DNA from: Axinella damicornis
Taxonomy: Eukaryota > Porifera > Demospongiae > Axinellida > Axinellidae
Direction of reading: 5' to 3'
Assembly (NCBI GenBank): GCA_963931865.1
Contig: OZ007507.1
Location: forward strand, 10,761,533-10,825,532
Length of the DNA stretch: 64,000 nt
Notes under the pieces: model-generated
Seen by the model: the letters and a program-made list of their open reading frames with translations, nothing else
Databases searched by the model: none
Told to the model about the DNA's origin: nothing
Program-made: the position numbers and the translations under genes
Shown here: positions 39,320 through 51,586 of the stretch, in pieces
Layout: each line of letters begins with the position of its first letter
How positions within the stretch are numbered: position 1 is the stretch's first letter

Positions 39320-39756
39320 CACTACTGTATATATACACATTACTGTAGCTATATGTACAATCCCACTAGGGACAGACTCACCTGGCTTTCAGTGCAGACC
39401 TACTCCTTTTTGAGGGCTCCCCGTCGATAGGGGGACTCATTATGCTCTTGAATAATGTGGGACATACACAAGAGCTTCAAAGGTTATGTAGGGTATCTTA
39501 CTGTCAGTAGGTACACAAAATGTGTAGAGCTGGCATGGACAAGCAAGCAATATGAATGTGACGAAAAAAACTGGTGCCTTTGCTGTGGATTATCACTTTT
39601 GAAGGCTATACATGTACGCTAGCAACACATTATATGATTAGTACACATACACATTTGGAAAATTGAGGTGTAAACAGGATCTTTGCAAAGATTGTGATAA
39701 AGGATCCACAATTTGTTGAGCTGTACAGAACTATAATCATTATAGTAATAACAATT
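39320..39756. other. No supported gene
   Basis: Plain AT-rich sequence after the minisatellite. Confidence 0.4.
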
Positions 39757-39960
39757 ATGCCTGGTGGCTGAGTGGTTAAAGCATTTGACGGCATACCAAT
39801 CGCAGGTTGCTGGTCCGAAGTAGAGTTGACTCAGCTCCACCCTAATAAAAAGTGTATTCTTGACGGATGTTTTCACCTGAAATATAGTTTACACTGCATC
39901 GTTCGGAGGGACGTAAAGCCATCGGCCCCATGCAGGGTGCTGGTTGGTACTTAGCATTCA
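39757..39960 (+). mobile_element. tRNA-derived SINE
   Basis: GGTGGCTGAGTGGTTAAAGC is a good A box of the Leu/Ser tRNA kind, and GCAGGTTGCTGGTCCGA follows where a B box belongs. The tail has GTTCGGAGGGACGTAAAGCC and GGCCCCATGCAGGG. A GTTCGGANGGGACGTNAAA-type tail is, to my knowledge, common among invertebrate SINEs. Confidence 0.65.
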
Positions 39961-40546
39961 GTGGCTAGTTCTGGTTACTTTAGTAGCCACTCTGTGTGGT
40001 GGTTGCCTGTTAAAAACTATGAAGGATCTACTACTACCGGTATACCCGAGGAATGTGATTCAGAACTTCAGGTCAGTCTGCAACACAGTCACCGGTATAG
40101 TAGATAACAATGCAACTTCTACTATAATACTGGTTGCTAAAGGGACTATTCATCCTTTCAGGAATAGAATTGCAGTATGAGTAATTTGCATATTCCTCTG
40201 CTGAACTCATTACAACTATATTCCTGAGAGGCTTCCCTGTTTTCACTGTCATGTCCACACACTGTACTATATACGTACATTAGTCTGCAGAGTAGCTAGC
40301 CCTATTCCTTTGCAAAACCTCTGCTCGGAACTTAACCATGTCCGCCGTTGTCCGGCTTGAGATCCACACAGTAGGAGAGTAGTTAAATTCAGACAGCTCT
40401 TACACCAATCACCTGATTGTCCATAAAATAAGAGTACCACAAGGAAAGTGGCAGTGACAAAAATTAATATTAGCTATATCCAACAATTCTACCAAGAAAT
40501 CCTAGTCTGAGGCAACCAGTTTGGACGTATGCAAGTAATCATGTGC

Positions 40547-40679
40547 AATGCTGTAGTATAATTATGCATATTCATCCCCAAAGCTGCATGCATCTGGAAC
40601 TAGCACTTAAAATGCACATAAACATGCTTTGCTAGTTCCAGATGCATGCAGCTTTGGGGGTGAATGTGACTACAGCATT
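40547..40679. mobile_element. Foldback element
   Basis: AATGCTGTAG and CTACAGCATT form the ends. CCCCAAAGCTGCATGCATCT and GAACTAGCA are inverted at the right. Confidence 0.85.
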
Positions 40680-41340
40680 CCACTCATAGTGGTTTGAGAA
40701 AACTGCTTAGTGGCGGCCACAGAGACTGGACATGACCTCCAAATAGTAACAAGCAGCAAATGCTAGTAGGCAAGTAGCCCCTAGTGGTGATCAGAACTTG
40801 GAGTAACTTATTTGGGAGCTCATGACGGCTTTTGCAGTCATTGGTTGACGGTAAAGAGTTAACTACCAATTTTCAACATTTATAGTTATGTAGCATAGGT
40901 AGCTAGGTGGGGAAATCCAACTTCGTCAATGGCTTTGCATGTATGTATATATGTATATGAAACCTTTAACTTCCATGTACCACTGTCATGTAAGGATTCA
41001 TGGGATGCCAGACTAGTATCTTCCTGGTTGAGGACATTTGCATGTGTCACTAAACTAACAGGAAGTATTGGGTCAGATCCACTTCCACATTCCAGCTGTT
41101 TAAAGAACTTCCTTTTGTGAAGTACCTATTATGCTCAAATCTGAGAAAAATCTTTTCTTAGTTTCTTGATAATAGCGGTAAAGGACGTTCATGCTGCATT
41201 GGTGGTTTGACACGCATATTCATAAATTCTTCTGCTACTTACTCATAATATTATGTCATCATTGATATACGCTCAACTGTCCCAATTATGAAAAATATGC
41301 CAGCATAATGTATTATACACACACAAACCAAAAGCCCCGT
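40680..41340. other. No supported gene
   Basis: Nothing with splice or repeat support seen. Confidence 0.4.
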
Positions 41341-41349
41341 CTCTCTGTA

Positions 41350-41511
41350 CATTCTCAAAGCACAATCATGGTATGCATAATTATCATATGTTTTGATACC
41401 TAACTTACATGGTAGATTCACAGTATGTAGTACTGTAGCACATGTAAGTTAGGTATCAAAACATATGATAATTATGCATACCATGATTGCATTAATTTTG
41501 CTTTGAGAATG
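41350..41511. mobile_element. Inverted repeat with perfect 49-bp arms
   Basis: Arms 41363-41411 and 41441-41489 are exact reverse complements (starting CAATCATGGTATGCATAATT) around a 29-base loop. Outer arms CATTCTCAAAGCA and TGCTTTGAGAATG add a second paired block. Confidence 0.9.
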
Positions 41512-41933
41512 GAACAACAGGCACTTAGAAAGGGGAGAGAACCTAAGGCTGTATTGCTGTTCTGCCATTATATACGACTGCATGACTGTGGTTATAAACC
41601 TCTTTGCAGATGATAACTTGTAGGCATGTAGATGTCTATGTAGCTCTGACACCCTTCTCCAATGCGATGTCCACATGGGTAAATGACTGGGAATGAGGCT
41701 ACATGCTACACGTATACAGCCTTATACCTTATGTTGCAATAGTGATTATAGCTGAACATGTGCAGGTATGTATACATGTAGTAACCCAGCACTAAGATCA
41801 TGTAACCTGAAGCCTTACAGTAGCAGAATAAGTAGTAACTATATATAAGCCACTACATACATTGATCTTCACAGATACAGTGTACTCTATACCCATCACT
41901 GATACAGGATATCCACTGGTAGTGGAATAGTGC

Positions 41934-42069
41934 TAGCCTCGTCCCCAGGCCGTCTCCTGCTCCATTTTTAGCTGCATACGTGACCTTTGAACCCACTTTT
42001 CTGATGGGGGGTTCAAAGGTCACATATGTGGCAAAAAATGGAGCAGGAGACAGCCTGGGAACTAGACTA
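41934..42069. mobile_element. Foldback element, TAGYCTCG family
   Basis: TAGCCTCGTCCCCAGGC pairs with GCCTGGGAACTAGACTA. Inner stems include GTCTCCTGCTCCATTTTT / AAAAATGGAGCAGGAGAC and GTGACCTTTGAACCC / GGGTTCAAAGGTCAC. Confidence 0.85.
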
Positions 42070-42755
42070 GAGCTATAGTAGATTCTCGGCCACATATCGG
42101 TGTTAATTATGGAGGCATTAGTGGAGATATCGCTCAAAAGCTTGGGAACTCTTACCAGTGAAAAGGGTTAATGGTACGAGAGGATGGAGACATGTTATTT
42201 CCAACGGATAAGCATTCTACACATCTGCTACCAGGTCCTATCATGTATAGTGTGTTGGTTGCCAGATTATGACGGGAATAATTTCATTCCCAGGCACGAT
42301 CTCTGACACGTGACTGCTTTTCATGCTGCAAGCGACAAAAACTCGGTGGAGTGAGAATGAGAAATGTAAAACTAGTTTCCCATTAGTTTGGCCATGCATA
42401 ATACATGGCAGACATGCAGTGAAGAGGATTGACACCGTGTCCTGGATCTGTATTGATTACTACCGTGTAAATGTAAAGCATGACTGTGTTGAACTCTGAA
42501 AGAACGTTAATGCCGGTGCCATGCATCTTTCCTTAAGGATTCTTCTTAGATTTTGGTATTGAAATGCTTGATGCATCGCGGATCCAATTCCTGTGACATA
42601 TCCCTGGCTTATTGGCAGGGAATTCAGTATTCAAGCATGAGGTTAATTCCACTTCTCCCAAGGGAAATCAATATGGCATGGAGATGCTACATGTAGTACA
42701 TGCTGGTCCCTCCAACCTAGAAACATGGACTGCATTTAGCCTCGTTCCAACTCCA

Positions 42756-42756
<1 letters not shown>

Positions 42757-42799
<43 letters not shown>
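42757..42799 (+). repeat. Poly(C) tract of 43 bases
   Basis: Uninterrupted C43, just past the stop codon of the minus-strand gene, after a half copy of a TAGCCTCGTTCC element end. Confidence 0.95.
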
Positions 42800-42832
42800 A
42801 TCAATGAAGTTTCTCGATACAATCTTAACCCC

Positions 42833-45800
42833 CTACCCAGACGTAGATATTGGGTCTTCTGGGGGAGGGGGTTGAATATGCTGAATAAAATTGAGTAGCC
42901 CATCAGACTCGTCCATGAATGTCATGTTCTTGATGATGCCAAGTCTTGTCGAGTAGCAGCCATGCACCTTTCTTTGTCGGCTTGGCAAATCATCCACCTG
43001 TGTAAGCATAATTATGTGCTATCTCCTTGTGATATGTATTTTGAAACTGCTTCACTTGCAAGGAGGACAGGATGAGGACGGCCTTCCAAGAAATCGTAGA
43101 TGCAGCAGAATGATGAGACAATACAGCTTCATGCCCTGTTAAATTTAATTGTAAGGGCATCATCGTTTCAAGCAGAAATCACAACACACGTGTAAACAAT
43201 ACACTACTGCAGCTTTAGTGTGTTTTCATTACTCTGAATGTCTCTGTCTTCTTGCTGAGTGTAGGATGAGCATTGGCTTATCTATAGGTCCTCAGTGTGT
43301 GTGTGTGTGTGAGTGTGTGTGTGTGTGTGGGGGGGGGGGGGGGGAGAGGCCAATGTACACACACAGGGTACTAGCACTGATGACTGACATCACAAATCGC
43401 TGCCAGTTCACCATAATGCCACAAGTTGCAAAAATGGATTGTTTCACTACAACTACTAAATTTTTTATGCATCAATTTTCTATTACTTAAGTATTGCTTG
43501 TGCCCCGGAATGAAATTTGAGTTGCATAAAATGTTTAGATGAATGCTACTACCATAAGGCAGTACACAAATAATTGTGCCTACCCCCTATTTTAGAGACA
43601 AGTTGCATGTACGTTGATTAGTGCTTGAAAGTGCCTACCCGGCTGCCTGTGTACATCGTACATCCTGCGGTGGCAGTTGCAGGACCCAGGTGTGATGACT
43701 GTGATGGTGCATGATCTAGGTTCCCCGCTGTATGTTCTCTGCACCACTGATAGTGTTCCTATAATCTCTCTGGAGAGGAGAAGGGAGAGGAGGAGGATGG
43801 GGAGGAGGAGGAGCGTAAGGAGGAGGATGGGGAAGAGGAGGAGCACGAGGAGGATGAGGAGCGGGAGGAGGAGGAGGAAGGGGGAGAGGAGGAGGGAGGG
43901 AAGGAGAGGAAGGGAGGGAGAAGACAGGAGGAGGGGTGGGAGGAGAAAGGGAAGGGGAGGACAAGGAGGAGGAGGAGGAGGAGGAGGAGGAGGAGGAGGA
44001 GGAGGAGGAGGAGGAGGAGGAGGAGGAGGAGGAGGAGGAGGAGGAGTGGAAGGAGGAGAGAAAGGGAGGGTGAAGAGGAGGAGGATGAAGAGAGGGGGAG
44101 GATCATTACTGGTGGTGGTGTGCGTACTTCACAGTAAGAAGTATGTCTAGCACAAAGCTAGTGTCCTCATGAAGCCTGCATGCTCACTGTAGTTAAGGTC
44201 TGAGTTGGGCTAAGATGTACTCTTTAAGTGCCAAGTTTTATATCCATCATTGTATTCCAAGTCTGTTGATTGTACAATGAAAGTGCAGCATGAAACTTCA
44301 AAACTCCACCTACATACATTCAATTACGTCATAACTGTTACGTTACGTCAGTGGGTGGGACCGGAGTTAACAACACTAACATACCCAAAGACCGATATAT
44401 GGATTATGTGCCAGTTAGCTAGAGTTTAATGTACCCATAACTAACTCAAAACCTACTGGGTAGATTTCTCAAACTCAGTTGGGAAGATGCTCAACGACGA
44501 AAACAGCCACTCCAGAGGTGGCCAGTGGGAATGCAGTTTCAGTCACAGCAACTCCTATGAGCAGTAATACCCGGTAGGCAGACACAGCCATTCCTACTCT
44601 AAGCATTGCCACTGGTAAGGTCAAGAATATCAAAGCACACATAATTATTCCGTATTTGCGGCCCTATCAACCACAAAGGCCTGAAAGTCACGGTACACGT
44701 GGCCATGCTCCACTATTCTCATGAGTTCTTCCTGTGGTCAAACCGATCCTGGACTGAGTGGAGCTTCTTCCTGCTAACCCAGGAATACAGATTTTCATGC
44801 AGTAATGGGGATATGGTGATGACATCATCTACCATAAACAGCATTGCTCAAATTTGTTTTCTGGAAGGGCAAAGGCTAATTCCTTCTTTTAAGGCAAATC
44901 ACCCTTACACATGGTTTCAAAACTCAGTATCACAGCTTCAGTAGTGGAGGAGGTAACAATCCAGGCAAGTAAGTCTTCTCTCGATGGAAAATCCATCACA
45001 TGTAGACTGACAGTCTCTAGATCTAGTGCTCAACTCAGGCCTGTCCTGGGTTTGATCCTACTAAAGCCCTTCATTTTTTAGTTGTTGACATAATTTTTAG
45101 AGGTTCAGAGGTTTCCCACCTTCACTGTGCCCCTCACACATCAGCTGGAGAATCTGGAAGAGGGCATAAAATGGTGAAGGTAGAGTCTGGCAACTCCTTA
45201 CAGCTGGCTAAGGAGTAGGAGAGGGGAGAAGAATGGAGGGGAAGGGAGGGGAGGGGAGGGAAGGGGAGGGGGAGGGGGAGGGGAAACGGTAGAGGAGGGG
45301 AGGGGAGGAGAGGGAAGAGGGGAGGAGAGAGCAGGGAAGGGGAGGGTAGGGGAGGGGAGGGGAGGAGAGGGGAGGTAAGGGGAGAGGGAAGGGGAGGGGG
45401 GAGGGGAGGGGGAGAGGGGAGTGGAGGGGAGAGGGGATGGGAGAGGGGAGGGGAGAAGGAAGGGGAGGAAGAATGGTAGCGTTTTCTTAGGAACAACAGT
45501 CTGCCCAACTATTGCAGCCTTTAATCGTTGCGACTTTGACCACACAAACTTCCAGAAAACCATAAGAAGTAATGACTGCAAAACGAATTCTAGAACTGGA
45601 GAATTTCTGCACCTTTGCTGGATGTGGTCTGCACTGGCTCCGACTTGTTGTAGCATTCCAATCCAGGGCACTGCAGAAGAGAAAGGCTTGACGTGAGGGA
45701 GGGGTGCTTGCAGATAGTGCTGTACTGGAGTCACCTGAGGGGATGAGCTCGGCAATACTCTGGAGGAATCCCATGTCCATGTCTTTCAGTTGCTGTGTAT

Positions 45801-47612
45801 GTGAGGTGTGTGAGTGCGTATGCAGTGATGGATATTACTAAGGGCGCATCGAGCCGCTGAAGGCGGCTCGATGCGCCCTTGGTTCAGCGGCTCGATACGC
45901 CCTTGGTTCAGCGGCTCGATGCGCCCTTGGTATTACTGGTGTGAGGGAGGTGAGGCATCTTACATGCTGTATTATCTAGTTGTCTTCCTTGAGTAGAGTA
46001 ATGCTCAGTCTAAGTGTGGACCACTGGGGACACTTCCCCTGATGGAAGAGAAGGGGAGCTAGATCTCCACCTGTCTAAGTGTGGACCACTGGGGACACTT
46101 TCCCTGATGGAAGAGAAGGAAAGAGACCATCCACAGTGCAGCCAAAGCTCAGGCTTAGCCTTGGGGGCAGTGATGACCAACAGCACCATCGTGAGAGCAC
46201 CCCTCTCTGCTAGCTGGAATTGTTTCACTGTCAACCCTGCCTTACTCACAATCAGTTCAGTTCGGTTCATTCTAATTTGATGACCCAGGGAAATGCTGCA
46301 TCCCCAGAGGAGAGCTTCATGGGGGATGGTGATGACATCATCACTAAACTCACTTACCGTGCTTGAGTTACAACACATGACATTTCTCAAACTGGGAGGG
46401 CAAAAGTATTAAGGTGCACCAAGTGCTTTAGTGGATACAAACCCAGGACTGAGGCTGAGTTCAGCACTAGAGGGTCTCACTCTACCAGTGCACCATGGCT
46501 ACCTCCAGCTCTAGAACCATGATTGTGGAGGTTACACAATTTCATGAGTAGTTGAGATCACATGACATTGTGTGAACAGTCATGTGAGCAGGGGATCACA
46601 CAGTTTCATGTTCAGTTAGGTCACATGACATAATGTGAGCAATCTTTTGAGCAGGGATCACACAATAATTATCATGTGAGTAGTCATACGATGTAGTCTC
46701 GTTCGTAGGCCCCGCCCTCGTTAAATGGGAGAGGCCCTGGCGAGTGACGTCAGGGTAGAAGACTGGTATATAATCTTCAAGGAACATGGGCACGCTGAGG
46801 CTCAGAACAACAAGAGCAAAGGTACCAGGTAATATACCACACGTATCTAGCTAGTGGAGGATGACCATCATACACACCAAGTGTTGAACATGTAGACAAC
46901 AACAACCTGCAAAACGTTGCAATTTCGTTCCGAAAATCTTGCCATAACGTTTGTCGACTACGTCATGCTCAAGTGAGGAAACTTACCAGGCCCTCTCCAC
47001 TGCAAAACAATGAGGCTAGTCATACGAGTAGATAGGATCACGTCATTTAACATGTAAAGCATATTGCTGCCCCATACCTAGGCTTTCTGTCCTATAGATT
47101 TTGTCTTTCATTATTGAAGAACACAATGTGCCACTGTGATGTCTTGGTTCCCATCAATGCGCCACTGTGATGTCACTGGAAGCATTTAGTCTTGGTTCCC
47201 AACTCATGAACTTACAACAACACGAACAACGAGCATTCCATGACATCATCGTTGGTATGATATCACAGTGCCACCTGCATCTAACATTCAAAACTTCTAC
47301 ACTTACTCAAAAACTGCAAGACAAGATATGGATGGAAAGCCTGGGTACAATGCTAAATGCTATTGTCTTGGAGTGAAATTAAGGTAGGAAGCACGGCATC
47401 GGCGAAATCGCGCAATTTTGCTCATGAATAATTAATGAGATAACGTCACTTGCATACGGTTATTTAGAGTTATTCATCTGTTTACGTTTTCCCATGGCGG
47501 CAACCGGAATAAACAAGGGGGGCTTCTTTCTTTGATGCGGCTAGCGGCCCTTTCGAGTTTCAAATCGGTACTCTGATGTGGCCGTGCGGTACTTTGAAGA
47601 TTTGTTTGAACA

Positions 47613-47643
<31 letters not shown>

Positions 47644-48839
47644 GTAAGAAGCTATTCTAGCTGATTGAATGTGGCGATGGGCTATCTGTGTGTGAATAGC
47701 TAGGTGGAGTGAGCAGGAATGTTTGTGGGTCTGCTGAAGTGGCCGAAGAACAGCCTGGAAAGTGAACAGCCTCCGACAGCTCCCTGGCCAAGGTACTCTA
47801 GAGAGTTGACCTTTCGGCATTACAGGCCCCGCCCATTTTCGTGTTAGGGCGAATTTGGCTGGTTTGGTAGCTGGACTGGGCTGGTGAGAGGGAGTAGATG
47901 TGTGGCCAAAACTCGGTAACCGAGAGGTGAACGTGGAAAAGCATCCCTATTTTTGCAGGGGGTAGGTTGACCTTTTGGAAACTGGCCTTGGCTTGAGTCG
48001 GTTTTAGTTGGTGTGTGTGGAATTTTTTTTGAAAGCCTAGGGTAGCCAAACCTCTGTTTTTGAGGGTGGCAGTGAGTTTTGGGCTGTAGCCTGCAAGTGA
48101 GGAGAGCAGGTGGTAAATCCATCCGTAGTTTTGGGGCCTGTTTTGTGTGTGTATTGATGATGGGGTCAGAGTGTGGGTGGGGCCTTGGAGAGGGTCCAAA
48201 TTTTCAGTTTCGTAGAGGGCCTTAAAATTGAGTTTTAGGGCATTTTCAAGCAGAGGGAGCAGTTTGATGCAAAGTATTGCTGAAACTTGTGTACGCTTTG
48301 ATGCTGCCCATTTATCCATCAACTTGGTTTCGGAGATTGCGGTACCCATGTTTACTACCTTAAAGGCTCCTGCACCTAATATGCCTGGGTTAGATTGCCA
48401 ACCCATGCCATGTCACTGCATGGCCTTCTCTACACCACACAGTGCCTCCTGGTTGGCATATGCATGTAGAAACACAGGACCATCATCAGATCCTGGACAA
48501 CAATGCAGTAGTCCTGTATGGATTTTGTCACACAACTAGCCTCCGGGCAGGTGGTGGAAAAGGTAGCCTGGGAACGAGGCTGGGTACTACCAACTCAGGT
48601 GAGTGCCTCCGCCCTCTGGGTCTATGTGTCAGACCACTCACTGGAACCAGAGGTCTCACCTCATTGAGTGCCTCCGCCCTCTGGGTCTATGTGTCAGACC
48701 ACTCACTGGATAGAGATAGTGCTTATCCTGCCAGATGGAGATGGCACGCTCTCGTAGCTCCTCAAACAGTGGAACGAACAGGGATTCCAGCAGATCAAGG
48801 GAACATTTCCCAGCCAAGACGAGGGAGCTCCCTACATCT
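42833..48839 (-). CDS. Multi-exon gene of unknown family
   Basis: Minus-strand exons with splice sites: 48839-48707 (SLDLLESLFVPLFEELRERA), 48492-48417 (DDGPVFLHAYANQEAL), 45792-45735 and 45670-45613 (GFLQSIAELIPS joined in phase to VPWIGMLQQVGASADHIQQ), 43769-43639 (YSGEPRSCTITVITPGSCNC), 43135-43056 (HEAVLSHHSAASTISW) and terminal 42997-42833 (VDDLPSRQRKVHGC, DESDGLLNFIQHI, stop TAG). The last three join in matching phases (1, then 0). Uncertain coding-like sequence also lies at about 46380-46100 and 44640-44460. Whether all exons form one gene is inference. TTAA element copy 2 sits in the intron 48417-45792. Homopyrimidine tracts on this strand precede the 43769 exon directly. No function can be named. 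Confidence 0.5.
43329..43344 (+). repeat. (GT)n followed by G16
   Basis: The GT run from 43297 turns into G16. Confidence 0.9.
43771..44101 (+). repeat. Homopurine tract, mostly (GGA)n
   Basis: About 330 bases of GAGGAGGAGG-type repeats. On the minus strand it is a pyrimidine tract that ends in CTCTCCAG, the 3' splice site at 43770. Confidence 0.95.
45006..45067 (+). mobile_element. Partial tRNA-derived SINE
   Basis: TCTCTAGATCTAGTGCTCAAC and CCTGGGTTTGATCCTACTAA match, in the same order, the minus-strand copy at 46415-46502 (CTAGTGCTGAAC, CCTGGGTTTGTATCCACTAA). Confidence 0.5.
45210..45475 (+). repeat. Homopurine tract (GGGGAGGGGA type)
   Basis: About 265 bases of almost pure purine on this strand. 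It lies in the minus-strand gene between 45613 and lower exons. Confidence 0.9.
45841..45927. repeat. GC-rich inverted plus tandem repeat
   Basis: AAGGGCGCATCGAGCCGCTGAA is followed by its inverse and two more inverse copies (GGTTCAGCGGCTCGATRCGC) in tandem, giving a strong hairpin with alternative partners. Confidence 0.85.
46012..46136 (+). repeat. 63-bp tandem duplication
   Basis: TAAGTGTGGACCACTGGGGA through GATGGAAGAGAAGG occurs twice. It overlaps the end of a long minus-strand open frame (46390-46010) whose exon status is uncertain. Confidence 0.8.
46415..46502 (-). mobile_element. tRNA-derived SINE head
   Basis: On the minus strand ATGGTGCACTGGTAGAGTGA (A-box-like) and CCTGGGTTTGTATCC (B-box-like), as in the copy at 36905-36998. 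Confidence 0.6.
46693..47018. mobile_element. Diverged element with TAGYCTCG-type ends
   Basis: TAGTCTCGTTCGTAGGCCCCG at the left; CCAGGCCCTCTCCACTGCAA and AATG..GAGGCTA at the right. The interior includes GGGAGAGGCCCTGGCG. Pairing is partial. Confidence 0.4.
47383..48359. mobile_element. TTAA-flanked DNA transposon, copy 2 (977 bp)
   Basis: TTAA at 47379-47382 and 48360-48363 brackets the same ends as copy 1 (GGTAGGAAGCACGGC; inverted GGTAGTAAACATGGG). T-run at 47617-47641. The shared minus-strand frame (starting MGTAISETKLMDKW at about 48349) differs from copy 1 at about six residues. No transposase motif is visible. Confidence 0.85.
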
Positions 48840-48880
48840 CTACAGTATGTTACATTCACTGGGCATTAATTGGCAGCACA

Positions 48881-48884
<4 letters not shown>

Positions 48885-48922
<38 letters not shown>

Positions 48923-49185
48923 ATGTGCATGTGTGTGTGTGCGTCTGTGTGTGTGCGTTTGTGTGTGTGTGTGTGTGCATGTGTGTGTGTGTGTGTGTGC
49001 ATGTGTGTGTGTGTGTGCGCGTGTGTGTGTGTGTGCATGTGTGTGTGTGCGTCTGTGTGTGTGCGTTTGTGTGTGTGTGTGTGTGTGCATGTGTGCATGT
49101 GTGTGTGTGTGTGTGTGTGTGTGCATGTGTGTGCATGTGGTGTGTGTGTGTGTGTGTGTTTGTGTGTGTGTGCATGTGTGTGTGA
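48885..49185 (+). repeat. (GT)n microsatellite region
   Basis: About 300 bases of GT with GCATGT and GCGTCTGT interruptions. It includes two copies of a longer GCGTCTGTGTGTGTGCGTTT block. Confidence 0.95.
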
Positions 49186-49476
49186 GAGGGGTGAGTATTC
49201 CCAGGAACAATGTTTGTTCAAGGGGTAGACACGTACCACCTGCTGAAGGGTTTGCGACTGATGTACGTACATTTGTCACATGACAAAATACTGCTCCAGG
49301 CCCTCTCTGTTTTCTTTTGTTCATGGAGGGGGAAGCCTAGGAACAAGGCTACTCATGCACAAAGTTTTTCAGTTATGAATTATAGTCTCAAGCATACAAT
49401 CTTTACTACCCACACCACTAGCTTTCCCCTCTCCTCCCTTCTCCTCTAACATGCATACATACAACTCTCTCCTTAG

Positions 49477-49886
49477 CATCTCCATATCCGATGAGGTCAT
49501 CCCCACAGTACCTGAAACTCCGTTATCTGGTCTTCCCATTCTGAGAAGTAATGATAGTGATGGAGGGAACCAGCAGCACTATAATTATCTCTGGGACCAA
49601 TTCAACTTGTAGCTACACCCATGGTAGTCTCGGCCCCAGACCCAAACCAATCCCAGCGCGAATCGCTTCCATGCTGGGGTGGGTTTGGGTCTGGGACCGG
49701 GACTACACCCACAGAAGCACTAGACACTGTATTTGTTTGTACAGTGGCTATGGCGAGTATTTCATGCAGGAAACCCGATGCAATAAAAGTATGATTAACA
49801 GTGTAGCTACACACAAGCTTAGACTACAGTTTGCTAGACAGCTCACCATGGAAGACAACTTCACTCTCTACTTCTTTGAAGTCTGA
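49477..49886 (+). CDS. Candidate alternative terminal exons of a plus-strand gene
   Basis: After acceptor CTCCTTAG (49476) an open frame reads ISISDEVIPTVPETPLSG and ends YNYLWDQFNL, stop at 49612. After acceptor TTGTACAG (49744) another reads SGYGEYFMQETRCNK and ends DNFTLYFFEV, stop at 49886. A further open stretch follows an acceptor at 49947 (STSQYDYGCVESGGYW). Composition looks coding, but no upstream plus-strand exon was found, so it may be a remnant. Confidence 0.3.
49625..49705. mobile_element. Foldback element, TAGYCTCG family, with 9-bp target duplication
   Basis: TAGTCTCGGCCCCAGACCCAA pairs with TTGGGTCTGGGACCGGGACTA, with inner CCAATCCCAGC/GCTGGGGTGG. The flanks CACCCATGG and CACCCACAG match 7 of 9. 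Confidence 0.75.
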
Positions 49887-50129
49887 GGTCGAGTTCATTA
49901 TAATATGCATCCTTGGATAAATGCCTATTTTCTTCAATAGACAGGTCATATCAACCAGCCAGTATGACTACGGCTGTGTTGAGTCTGGAGGATACTGGAG
50001 AGTTGATCTGCATGTCTCCCTCCTCCATGCCTTCCTTCCTTTCCTCTCCCTCTTCACTTACATGCAATTACAGAAACGGAGTCTCAAACCCGCCCCTCGT
50101 TCCCAGACGGCAAACCAATTAAGCTAGCC

Positions 50130-51470
50130 TCATTCCCAGGCCAATCCCAAGTGCCGTCAGACCCCGGGTGTGCATGGGGGTGGGGCTGAGGTGGGTGCAT
50201 GGAGGTAGGGTTGTGGCGGGTGAATCGAGGTGGAGTTTGCATAGAGTGGTGATTTGATGTGCACAAAAATTTTGACTTATTGTTTTATCAATAATTAGGT
50301 ATAGATTCAATATGAACCAGATCTAGTGCTCTAACCCACAATTTGCCTCCCAAAAACTCGAGAACATAATATGATCAGTGTGTTTCACAAGCTGCTGATA
50401 ATTCAGGCATATGACAGAAGGGTAGTCTCGTACCAGACTCTTCGCGCACGGCGGAAGAGTCTGGTAGGGTACGTGTGCAAATTTTATTGCATTTCGTGCA
50501 AATTTTATTCCATTTTGTGCAATTTCCACTATTTGATTTTGGGTTAGACCACTCTGATTCCGAGCCCTTTCTAGCTCTGACTAATACTCAACCCAGCAAC
50601 GGAGTATAGTGTATAGTTGCCCATATCACTCCAGAGTACTAATTTAGTAGATCAGTATCCCCTAAATGATAGAGCTTAATTGTGTTGATCAAATCCCTGG
50701 GACATGTTTGTCTGCCATTATGCAGAACCAAGTAGCTATCCTTAAAAAAAATCACATCCCAAACACTGCAATGAAGCTAGGTTACCAAGACCTAGACTCA
50801 ACAATCAGTACGTGGTTTGGTGACTTGTAAATAGCAGGAGTATATATTCACTGTGACAGTGTAAGATGGAATCTCCAAAGCTGTGAGACAAAATCTGCAT
50901 AGAGGGAGCCAGGGTACAAGGCTTCTGTACATTGTTTCCATCACTTTTTGTTGATAAAAACCATAATAGAAACCACAGTTTGCTTGCCAATTGGTATGTC
51001 TTAATTTCCCCACAATCTCATGGCTGTGCTGGAGTATAATAATACTTGTGTTTCTCCGTACAAGATGATCATGCAATCCCTGAACTACTATCCTATTTCA
51101 ACTATACATGACATACAGACTGAAAAATAGTAGCCATCCAACCATGCATGATCGACCTCAGTGGTACCAACAAAATTACTGTCAGATAGTTATGCAGTTG
51201 TACATGTATGGTGAATTACAAGTTCAGGGTTCACACTTACATGTGCTGCATGCAAGCAATGGTTTGAGCATGTTGGCTCAATCACAGTATGAATACCACC
51301 AGTTTTATAAGAACTCCATCATGACATCGGCATGCTCATACACAATGGTATGGAGACAATAAACTTAACTGTCTTCACTGTTATACCAGTAGAATGAACA
51401 CTATAACATTGGAAGGTATAGTTTTGGCATTTAAAAGATCAGAGAGAATGTCAGCCAGCAGTTCAATGAA
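50130..51470. other. No supported gene; element remnants
   Basis: A half element with AGCCTCATTCCCAGGCC lies near 50126. A hairpin TAGTCTCGTACCAGACTCTTC / GAAGAGTCTGGTAGGGTAC is at about 50423-50471. Nothing else is supported. Confidence 0.45.
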
Positions 51471-51478
51471 GCAATGGC

Positions 51479-51487
51479 TATATAAAG
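51479..51487 (+). promoter_or_regulatory. TATA box
   Basis: TATATAAAG lies 108 bases before the start codon of the small open frame at 51587. Isolated motif evidence. Confidence 0.35.
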
Positions 51488-51586
51488 CCATGAGTCTAGG
51501 AAACAACAAGAAGCCTGACAGCTCTGAACAGAGAGAGATTGATCGATGAGTGGGTGTTTCACAGTTGGGTCACTGCTCTACTGGGG

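Noticed and set aside
39944..40180. 78-codon hydrophobic open frame starting in the SINE tail
   Set aside because: It begins at a non-ATG codon within the repeat and has no splice or promoter support.
48442..49324. Cysteine/valine and histidine/threonine repeat frames
   Set aside because: Translation of (GT)n microsatellite.
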